Assembly: GCA_037139415.1 (NCBI GenBank)
Contig: JBAXGN010000001.1
Coordinates: 1-64,000, forward strand
Direction: 5' to 3'
Length of the DNA stretch: 64,000 bases
From: Verrucomicrobiota bacterium
Lineage (GTDB): Bacteria > Verrucomicrobiota > Verrucomicrobiia > Limisphaerales > Fontisphaeraceae
Positions 54,108 to 62,300 of the stretch are shown here, piece after piece. Made by a program: the position numbers and the translations under genes. The notes below the pieces were generated by a model, which was not told where the DNA came from, did no database searches, and saw only the letters and a program-made list of their open reading frames with translations. Within the stretch, counting starts at the first letter, position 1. Each line of letters begins with the position of its first letter.

Positions 54108-55285
54108 ATACTGACACCCCACCATTTTCCAATGCGACCATCATGGTCGTGGAGGACATTCCGGCCAATCTCAATCTGCTGACCAGTCTGCTCAAAAGCC
54201 GGGGCTATAAAGTACAGCCGGCGATCTCCGGTGAAGTGGCGCTTCAGGCCGCCCACCGCAGCCCGCCCGACCTCATCCTGCTCGATATCAATATGCCGCG
54301 GATAAGCGGTTACGAGGTGTGCAAGCGACTCAAGGCCGACGCGAACCTGAAGACCATCCCCGTCATTTTCATCAGCGCCCTCAACGAGACCTCGAACCTG
54401 ATCGAGGGCTTCGCGCTGGGCGCGGTGGATTATGTGACCAAGCCGTTTGAGTTTTCGGAAGTGATGGTCCGCGTGCGCACCCATCTGGAACTCGTCCACC
54501 TGCGCCGGGAATTGGAACAGCAGAACGCGCGCTTGGAGGACCAAGTTGCGAAGCGTACCCGCGAACTGGCCGAGGCGCATGCCCGGCTGGCCATCCTGGA
54601 CCGGGCCAAAAGCGATTTCCTCCACCTGATTTCCCACGAACTGCGCACCCCCCTGAACGGGGTTCTGGGCGTGACCGAAATGCTATTAGCCACCGCCAGC
54701 CAGGACGTGGAAAACCGGGAGTTTGCGGGCATGTACGAGGCCAGCCGGGATCGGTTGATGACCATGGTGGATGACTCCCTCCTGCTGACGCAGCTCGGCG
54801 TGGGAATGGCCGCCGATTCGCAGCAGGCATGCCGGCTGGAGACGCTGCTGATCAAGGCCCGGTCCGAAGCGGTTCGGTACGCCGATTCTCGTGGCGTTCA
54901 GCTCGCGCCAGCTCCGCTGGATTTAGGGTTGGTCCAAGGCGCGCCGACCTACCTGGTCCGGGCGCTGCGTTCTTTGCTGGAGACGGCGGTCAAATTCACC
55001 CAAGTCGGCAGCCTCGTGCGGCTCACAAAAGCCGACGCGTCGGAACCGGGCGGCCTGATCATCGAAACCGACGGCCTGGGCATCCCGCCCGAGATGCTGC
55101 CCCGCGTCTTCGATTTACTGGCCGTCGCTGAACCGATCACGCCCGGCGGCGATTTGGGCGTTGCCCTGCCGCTGGCCGAACGCATCATCAGCCTGTGCGG
55201 CGGCGCGGTGGTGGTCGAGAATCTGACGCCCCCAGGCGTCCGTTTCACGGTCCGTTTTAAAAAGCTCGAACCCAACAACGCGTAA
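54104..55285 (+). CDS. response regulator-histidine kinase protein with degenerate ATPase domain
   Basis: 393 residues; the ATGA overlap with the upstream kinase shows translational coupling. Receiver: IMVVEDIPANLN, ILLDINMP and TKPFEF. A coiled coil (LRRELEQQNARLEDQVAKRT) leads to the dimerisation helix with HELRTPLNG, so the phospho-histidine is kept. The ATPase domain is eroded: SLLETAVKFT in the N-box (Asn lost), ETDGLGI for DTGxGI and GGDLGVALPLAE in G2. It may be a pseudokinase or phosphotransfer scaffold that receives phosphate from its neighbours rather than from ATP. Confidence 0.88.
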   Translation: MNTDTPPFSNATIMVVEDIPANLNLLTSLLKSRGYKVQPAISGEVALQAAHRSPPDLILLDINMPRISGYEVCKRLKADANLKTIPVIFISALNETSNLIEGFALGAVDYVTKPFEFSEVMVRVRTHLELVHLRRELEQQNARLEDQVAKRTRELAEAHARLAILDRAKSDFLHLISHELRTPLNGVLGVTEMLLATASQDVENREFAGMYEASRDRLMTMVDDSLLLTQLGVGMAADSQQACRLETLLIKARSEAVRYADSRGVQLAPAPLDLGLVQGAPTYLVRALRSLLETAVKFTQVGSLVRLTKADASEPGGLIIETDGLGIPPEMLPRVFDLLAVAEPITPGGDLGVALPLAERIISLCGGAVVVENLTPPGVRFTVRFKKLEPNNA

Positions 55286-55296
55286 ACTTCCAATTT

Positions 55297-56442
55297 ATGA
55301 ATACTCAAACTCCTGAACCAACCGTCTCGCTGCTACTCGTGGATGATTCGTTGGCCAACCTCCAGGTGCTGGCGGGAATGCTCAAACAGCTCAGGTACCA
55401 AGTTCGCCTGGCGCCCTCGGGTGAACTGGCCTTGCGCAGCGCCCGACACTCCCCGCCGGATCTTATCCTGCTGGACATCAATATGCCGGACATGAACGGC
55501 TATGAGGTCTGCACACAGTTGAAGGCGGACGAAACCTTAAAGGCGATCCCGGTCATTTTCCTGAGCGCGCTGACCGAGACGCTGGACAAAGTCAAAGCCT
55601 TCAAGGTGGGCGGCGTTGACTACATCACGAAACCATTCCAGCTTGAGGAGGTAACGACGCGGGTCAAGACCCACCTTGCGCTGCGCGACCGGGAACGCCG
55701 CCTGCAGGCCAGTTATGCGCGGCTCCAGCAACTGGAGGAATTGCGGGATGACCTGGTTCACATGGTGGTGCATGATCTGCGCTCTCCGCTCTACGCGATG
55801 CGCATTTCCGGCTCGCTCCTGAACGATCTGCTCGGAACGGCCATGACGGACAACAAAGACATTCAAGAGATTCTGGAAGCGCTAACGGGTGCCACCAGCC
55901 GGATGGAGGATTTGGTGAACCAGGTGTTGGACATCAGCCGGCTGGATTCCGGAGAAATGCCCCTCTGCAAAAATTACGGCGACTTGGTTGTGATTGCGTG
56001 CTCTGCCATGAAGTCGGTGGCACCGCTGGCGGACAAGCGAAGTTTGATTCTGGAGCACCAAGACCCGTGCCCGGTATTCTGTGACCAGGGGATTATTTCC
56101 CGTGTGATCGTGAACCTGCTTTCGAACGCCATCAAGTTCACGCCCCCGGATGGCATCATGAGCCTTGAGATTTCCCATCGTGCCCGCGACGTCCGTTTTG
56201 CGGTTACCGACACTGGACCGGGCATCCCACCCGAATTCCAAAATAAAATCTTTGAAAAATACAACCAGGGAGAAATTAGACGAAGCGGCGTTGGCACCGG
56301 CTTGGGTTTGGCATTTTGTAAACTTGCCGTGGAGACGCATGGCGGTCGAATGGGTGTGATCAGCGCGCCGGGCAAAGGCAGCACCTTTTGGTTTACGTTG
56401 CCAGGGATCGCCCCCCCAAGACGCCGCCGCGCCTGCGATTAA
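55297..56442 (+). CDS. response regulator-histidine kinase protein
   Basis: 381 residues, 11 bases after the previous stop, hence the third gene of the operon. Receiver: LLLVDDSLANLQVL, ILLDINMPDMNG and TKPFQL. It closely parallels the receiver of the preceding protein, so the two probably arose by duplication. The kinase part is complete: MVVHDLRSPLYA (His), NLLSNAIKFT, TDTGPGIPPEF and GTGLGLAFCKLA. No membrane segment, so cytosolic. It is likely to receive phosphate from, or pass it to, the large hybrid kinase. Confidence 0.9.
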   Translation: MNTQTPEPTVSLLLVDDSLANLQVLAGMLKQLRYQVRLAPSGELALRSARHSPPDLILLDINMPDMNGYEVCTQLKADETLKAIPVIFLSALTETLDKVKAFKVGGVDYITKPFQLEEVTTRVKTHLALRDRERRLQASYARLQQLEELRDDLVHMVVHDLRSPLYAMRISGSLLNDLLGTAMTDNKDIQEILEALTGATSRMEDLVNQVLDISRLDSGEMPLCKNYGDLVVIACSAMKSVAPLADKRSLILEHQDPCPVFCDQGIISRVIVNLLSNAIKFTPPDGIMSLEISHRARDVRFAVTDTGPGIPPEFQNKIFEKYNQGEIRRSGVGTGLGLAFCKLAVETHGGRMGVISAPGKGSTFWFTLPGIAPPRRRRACD

Positions 56443-56785
56443 GGACCTACATCTCATTGAGCAAGCAACGCCGTTGGCCAAGGCTTGGTAACGTGTAATC
56501 CATCCGAGACCTGCCGGCCAAGCCTTCGTGGCGGAACTGTTTTTGCCCGCCAAATCAAGACCGCCGCACCGCACGATAATTGGTGTTTTTTGAACCGTGG
56601 GCGTTGCCAACTCGACGTGTGTCACAACCAGCGCCGTGGGGATCGGCGGGAGACTCTTTATCCAGATGCCGTGGATCGGCACAGTTCTTTGGGAACGATT
56701 CAAACGACGGCCTCCTAAAAAACCGTGGTGCGATGGTCTGTTTATGAATGCCACCTCAATTATTCAAGCCTGCAAGGGGTCGCTA
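56443..56785. other. gene-free stretch after the kinase operon
   Basis: About 340 bases with no recognisable gene or clear terminator; only short meaningless frames. Confidence 0.4.
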
Positions 56786-56927
56786 TTATTCCAGTGAGTT
56801 TCAAGATGAGCTAAGGCGCGCAGGATTTTGGGCGGCTGGCAAGACGCGATCGAGCAACGAGGCCTGCCGCTCACGCGGCGGTGGCGCAGGTTTCCAAACC
56901 TGCTGTGTCGCCGACTTCCCAGTCGGC
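56786..56927. repeat. deleted relative of the MITE-like element plus two palindromic repeat units
   Basis: From 56786 the sequence follows the left end of the element at 28418 (TTCAAGATGAG, CTAAGGCGCGCAGGATTTTG, GGCGGCTGG) and then jumps to its right-interior part (CGAGCAACGAGGCCTGCCGC). The right terminal repeat is absent. Directly behind are GCAGGTTTCCAAACCTGC (56886-56903) and GCCGACTTCCCAGTCGGC (56910-56927), each a short perfect hairpin of the kind scattered between genes in many bacteria. Confidence 0.5.
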
Positions 56928-56955
56928 TTACCGTTAATTGCACAACCACTCTTCT

Positions 56956-57146
56956 TCAGTGTTCCAACCGGATGCTGCCGCTCTGGTCGGTCCCCAGGAA
57001 CCAGCCAAAACCTTCCAGCGTTGTAAGTCCGTGAAGGTCCGTTACGCCGCCCAGGATGCCTTTGTAGGGGGTGGTGAGCTTCGCTGCCGGCAGCTTGAAC
57101 ACCCCGCTGAACATCCCGTTCGCCGCGTTGATCGTCAGCGTCACTT
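56956..57146 (-). pseudogene. C-terminal end of the 57141-59342 protein, cut off by a frameshift
   Basis: This frame reads VTLTINAANGMFSGVFKLPA, TTPYKGILGG and GFGWFLGTDQSGSIRLEH. It is the usual ending of these exported Verrucomicrobia proteins (a beta-strand-rich repeat ending in FLGTxQxG). The upstream frame stops with GGTLTK and TGA at exactly the junction. One missing base near 57143-57147 separates the two frames. Confidence 0.7.
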
Positions 57147-59342
57147 AGTCAACGTCCCGCCCATTGCCTTGGCCAGGTTATTGCTGATTTGGATCGGCAC
57201 CTGCCACATCATATTCGTCGGCACATTGCCCCCCTCCACCCAGAGCATCCCGGACGCCCCATTCGTCCAACCCGGCGCCGTGCGGTTGCCCGCCGGCATA
57301 TTGTACGGCGTCAAGGTGGCTTCCAGCACCCCGCCAAACCCCGCCCGATGCACGCCGGTACCACTCGCTGGCTTCTGCCAATACAACCGGTTCCCATCCC
57401 GCTCCGCATTCGTCGCATTCAACCACCCAAGCACCATCCCCTGGTTGCCGTACAGCGCCAGGTACACCGGCCAATACCCCGCTGCGTCCACCACCGCCGG
57501 GGTCACATTCAACACTGTGCCATCCCCCAGGTTGCCAGCCAGGCTGACCGTCCCCGCCGCGTTCACCACTACCGTGGCTGCCCCATAACCCGCCGGCATC
57601 GGCGGCGCGGCCGAGGCCAACACCAGTGTGTAGTTTGCCTTGGTGGCGCTGGTCGTTTTGCGATATGCCACCGCCGGCGCGATCCAGTCGCTCCCTTCAC
57701 GTACTGTCCCGCGCACGGCCTGGGCCGCAAAGTCCACCTGCAACGCCACCACCACGGACGCGCGCCCCGCCAGATTCGTGCGCCGCACGCACCCAGATGC
57801 ATCAAAGCCGTCCGTCAACGCCACCGTCAGCCCTTTGTACAACAGTTGCCCGGTGAAGGTGCCCTTATCCGTCACCGTCAGCTTGAGCTGGCCGGCGTTG
57901 GTGAAGTCGGGCGTCCCGTTCGTGGGCATAAACAAGCCGACATACTCGCCTTTGAAAGCCAACCACTGGTTCGTGACAAAGTTCGCCGTCAACACCAGGT
58001 TGGAAACCATGGTGACTTGGATGGCTGCCTGATTACTGGTCCAGAGGACCGGCCCCCCAACTCCAATCTGCGCCACCCAGTTCGACAGTAGCCAACCCTT
58101 GGCCGGGGTGGCTGCCAGTCGGGTGGAAATAACCTTGTCTATTTCATACAGCTTGCCATTCAAATCCGGCGCGATACTGCCATGGCTGGGGGGAAGAACC
58201 GTCAACCAGTCGCTGACCACGTATGTCACCTTCAGCATGTTAGTGGCGGACCAGTTTCCCGCCACATCGGCGGCACAGAGATTAATGGTGTTTGGGCCGC
58301 GCACCAGGTTGTTTACGGGCGCCACCCAGTTCGTGGTGCCCATGGCGGTTTGCCACGCACCATTGTTGACCTGGTAAAGCACATTCGCCAGCGGCCCCCC
58401 CGTATCTGTCACGCGCCCGCTGAGGTTCGTGGCCGCCGTGGTCACCTTGCTGTTGGCGGGTGGGGTGGTGACGGTCAGTGTGGGTTTCACCCCGTCCACC
58501 GTCAAAGTCGCCACGGCGCTGTTGGTGCTGCCCAAGGCATTGGAAACCAAGACCTGATACTTGCCGGCCTGCGCGGCCGTGATATTCCTGAGAATGTAAA
58601 CCGCATTGCTGGCACCGGCCACTGGCTGTCCGTTCTTGGTCCACCGATAGCGGAGCGGTTCATTGCCGCTGGCTTGCACTTGGAATTGCGCGGTTTGCCC
58701 GGGGCGCACCAGCACGCTCGTTGGCGATTGGATGAGTTCCGGGCGGGCGGACAAGTTCCACAGCGCCGTCGGGCGTCCGGCCCACGCGCCGGGAACCACC
58801 GGCCAACCCGTTGTGCCGGCCAGATAATACACCGTGGCATTGCTGGCCCCATTGAATACGCCCAAACCAGCGCTGGGGGCATTCCCCTTGAAATAGACTC
58901 CGGTCAGGCTGGTGCAGTTATAGAACGCATAATCCCCAAGGTTGGTCACGCTGGCGGGCAGCGTGATGCGCGTCAGGTTGGTGCAGGAAAAAAACGCCTG
59001 AGGGCCGATCCCAATGACTGGCAACCCGATGAGGCTGTCCGGGATGGTTACCTCCCCGCCGGAACCGCTGTAACCGGTGATCATCCCATTGGCATCCACA
59101 GCCACCTCCGTATCCGCAGCGTCATACGCCGATTCCAATGCCAAATTGCCGGCCAGATCGTGTTCCAAATACGTCACCACGTTGGTGCCTGGCAGACGGC
59201 GCATCACCACGGCGAGACGCCCGGCGGCATCGTACTGATATTGGGTGGTCTCCAGTTCGGCGTGGGCCAAGCTTGCCAGCATAACCAGCGGCATAACCAG
59301 CGTCTGAAAGAGTGTTAATTGGCGTTTTAGCATGGCGTTCAT
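57141..59342 (-). CDS. exported protein with YD repeat, BspA-like LRR_5 and Ig-like domains (3' frameshift)
   Basis: 733 residues from the ATG at 59342, which begins a signal peptide (LFQTLVMPLVMLASLAHA). Next comes one YD-type unit (TTQYQYDAAGRLAVVMRRLP), then a BspA-like LRR_5 segment (SLIGLPVIGIGPQAFFSCTN, ITLPASVTNLGDYAFYNCTS). An Ig-like domain (VRPGQTAQFQVQASGNEPLR, AGKYQVLVSN), a second Ig-like module (TPPANSKVTTAATNLSGRVT) and C-terminal beta-rich repeats follow. The chain stops early owing to a frameshift, with the lost 60 residues encoded at 56956-57146. It is 40 bases downstream of the RHS gene on the same strand. Probably surface-exposed; role unknown. Confidence 0.75.
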   Translation of the reverse strand: MNAMLKRQLTLFQTLVMPLVMLASLAHAELETTQYQYDAAGRLAVVMRRLPGTNVVTYLEHDLAGNLALESAYDAADTEVAVDANGMITGYSGSGGEVTIPDSLIGLPVIGIGPQAFFSCTNLTRITLPASVTNLGDYAFYNCTSLTGVYFKGNAPSAGLGVFNGASNATVYYLAGTTGWPVVPGAWAGRPTALWNLSARPELIQSPTSVLVRPGQTAQFQVQASGNEPLRYRWTKNGQPVAGASNAVYILRNITAAQAGKYQVLVSNALGSTNSAVATLTVDGVKPTLTVTTPPANSKVTTAATNLSGRVTDTGGPLANVLYQVNNGAWQTAMGTTNWVAPVNNLVRGPNTINLCAADVAGNWSATNMLKVTYVVSDWLTVLPPSHGSIAPDLNGKLYEIDKVISTRLAATPAKGWLLSNWVAQIGVGGPVLWTSNQAAIQVTMVSNLVLTANFVTNQWLAFKGEYVGLFMPTNGTPDFTNAGQLKLTVTDKGTFTGQLLYKGLTVALTDGFDASGCVRRTNLAGRASVVVALQVDFAAQAVRGTVREGSDWIAPAVAYRKTTSATKANYTLVLASAAPPMPAGYGAATVVVNAAGTVSLAGNLGDGTVLNVTPAVVDAAGYWPVYLALYGNQGMVLGWLNATNAERDGNRLYWQKPASGTGVHRAGFGGVLEATLTPYNMPAGNRTAPGWTNGASGMLWVEGGNVPTNMMWQVPIQISNNLAKAMGGTLTK

Positions 59343-59382
59343 ATCAGTGAAAATTAGTGGTTTGGGATCGTTGTCGCCTGAT

Positions 59383-62300
59383 TCATTTTTTCCGCTTTGG
59401 CAAGTCGGTCGGATATTTTCCCGTATCCTCCACCAGGATGAGGGGCCCGCAATCCCAAAGCGGTGCCACCGTGTCAAGCACCCCAGGATTTGGCACGCCA
59501 GCCGGCAGGGCGACAGGGATAACTAGTCTTCCGGGGTTTCCGGTCCAGGTTTGGGTTTGGATGTCCGTCCGAATAACAGCACTGATAGTGGGGATATAGC
59601 CGGTGTAATTATCCACCAGGAAATCCATCTGCACCGTCGGCGCCCACGTGGGCGTGTAGGTAATGATATTCATGGTATGGAAACCGGATAGCAGTTTCGC
59701 CTCTTGCACTTTCCACGTGCCGTAAGCACTGTAGTTTTTCAGCATGTTTTGCAAAATCGCCTGCCGCTTCCAGGATGCATCCACACAACCGGTGCCAAGG
59801 CGCTGCATAAAATCGCCTTTGCTCGTGGTCAAAGTGTGGAGGATGCGGGTCTCGCTGTTCCTCAATAAATCATGTTTAATCTGTTTGAGCGCGTTAATGA
59901 CTTCCAGTGGGGAGTTCTGCAGACCGTCTGGGACCGGCATCGTGTCTCCCATGGCCGTCGCCTTTTTCCACTTGGTCCCCTGCTCGCCGCTTAGGTTCGA
60001 CGCAAACTGGAGCGTCACAGATTCCACGGTGCTGGCCGTGCCTAAGCCGCCCCCCGGCGACAAACCACTGGGATCAATCAGGTTGGCCGGATCACCCGCC
60101 GCATAAGCGTAGAGGTTCATCCCCGCTGCCAACCCTGCCGGGTCCTCTGTCAAAAACGACCCCAATTCCGGATCGTAATAACGCGCCTTCATGTAATACA
60201 GCCCGTTTTCATCCGCCACCACTCCATGCAAGCCCACGTATTGGAACTCGTTGGATAAGGTGCCACTGGCAGCTCGCAACCGCCCATACGGCTCATAGGC
60301 ATACGCTTGCACCAGCGTTTGGCGGTTGTCCGTAACGCCCTCCACATGCCCTTGCTGGTCCCCATGATAGACCAGGAGGTCACCGGACGCACTGAGGCTG
60401 TAGGCCAGTGAACCCGCGTAAACATAGTAGGTAGCCAGGCGGCCATTGTGATCCAGCTTACCGTAAGTCCGGGTGCCGTCATTCAAATAGCCTGTCGCAA
60501 TCCCGTTCACGGTTTTACCCACCCGCACCCCCCGCCCGTCATAGGCATAGGTCACTTGCACGGTCCCATTACTGGTGGTGCGCAGCCGGTCCAAATCGTC
60601 GTAGGTGTAGCGGGTCAACACACCATTGGCGGTCTTGCTGGACAGGTTCCCTCGCAAGTCATAGGCGAACACATTGGTCACCTGGCCGCGCACCATGGTC
60701 AACAGCCGGTTCATCGCGTCATAGGTGAAACGCCGGGACTGTGTGGCCACCGCGTTCGTGATCCCGGACAAGTTGCGGGTGCGCTGGATCATTTGGCCGG
60801 CCGGGTTGTAACTGTAACCATAGCCTGCCAATAGCATGCCATCGGATCGCTCATGGCGCAGGCTGATGATCCGGTTGTTCAAATCGTAGGCATATCGCTG
60901 TGCAGTACCGTTGGGCATGGTCACCGCGGACACCCGATTCAATTGATCGTACGCATAACGGATCTGGCGACCATCCCAGTCCTGCACTCGGGTTAGCCGG
61001 CCCACCGTGTCGTACGCATACGTTACCGTGCGGTTTCCCGGATAGGTTACTGCGGCCAGGCGGCCTCCAGCCGTGTAGCCGTAAGTGAGGGGCCATCCTG
61101 AAGCGTCGGTGAAGGAGGTTCTTCGGCCTAGCAGATCATAGGTCATGGTGTTGGTCAGCGAACCCTGGCGCAATTGGATGAGGTTGCCTGCCGCGTCATA
61201 GGTGCGGGCAATGACAGTCCCATCCGGAAGGGTGCGGTTCACGAGACGCCCGTTGGCATCATAATCATAGCGACGTATTCGTCCATCACGCAGGGTCTGG
61301 CTTGCCAACCAACCCTGCTCATTGTACTGGAACCGTTCCACCGCCCACGTCGGGTCGGTGCGCTGGCTGGGCCGGTCCATGCCATCGTAGGCCACTATCC
61401 AGGAGTGCCCCAGCGGATCGGTTTGCTTGCGCACATTGCTGTTGGCGTCGTATTCATAGGTTGTCGCCGCGCCATCCGGTGCGATGGCATTGGTGACCCG
61501 CCCCATGACATCGTACGCATAACGCGTGGTGCGCCCCAGTTCGTCCGAGTCGGCGGTCACCCGGCCAGCCGGATCGTATTGGCGCGTTTGCCAGAAACCG
61601 TAAGGGTCCTGCAACCCGGTCAGCCGTCCCTCGGCATCCTTGCGGTAGCGCCAGACCTGCCCCAGGTGGTTGGTCATGCTGACGCGCAAACCGTTGGCGT
61701 CATAGCCATAGCGGGTGGTTTGCCCCAGGGCATCCGTCTCCGCAATCACCTTGCTGCGGCTGTCGTAGGTTGTCCGCACTTCCTCCCCATCTGGATTTAC
61801 CGTTCGCACCAGGCGTCCGGCCAGATCGTAAAAAAAGGCGCTGCGCCCCCCCAGGGCATCGGTGATGTTGGTCACCTGGTTGAGCCGGTTGTAGGCGTAA
61901 GTGGTGGTGGCTCCGGTGGGCACAAACCGCTCGGAGAGGAGGTTGTCATTTTCATCATACGTCATCTCGGTGACCTGGCCGAGGTAATCCGTGGTGCTCA
62001 AGGCATTGCCATGGGCATCCCAGGTCGTTTGAGATACCGTCTCAGGATGGCCCGGCAAACTGCGCGACGCCAAGTGCCCCATGGCGTCGTACGTGCAGGT
62101 CACGGTCAGGTTGGAGGGATCGGTCAAACCGGTCATGAAGCCGTTGGCGTCATAATCCATCCGCCAGGTATCGCCACGCGCCCCCTGCACCGCCACGGGT
62201 TGGCCGGCACGATTAACTGTTACGTGCTGCTGGCCGCCTGCCGGGTCAATCACGGTCGCCAGGTTGCCCGCCCCATCGTACCCCAGCGTGGTCACGCTGC

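Noticed and set aside
57141-57146. Programmed ribosomal frameshift at the end of the YD/Ig protein
   Set aside because: No slippery heptamer or downstream structure is visible; a one-base deletion explains it more simply.
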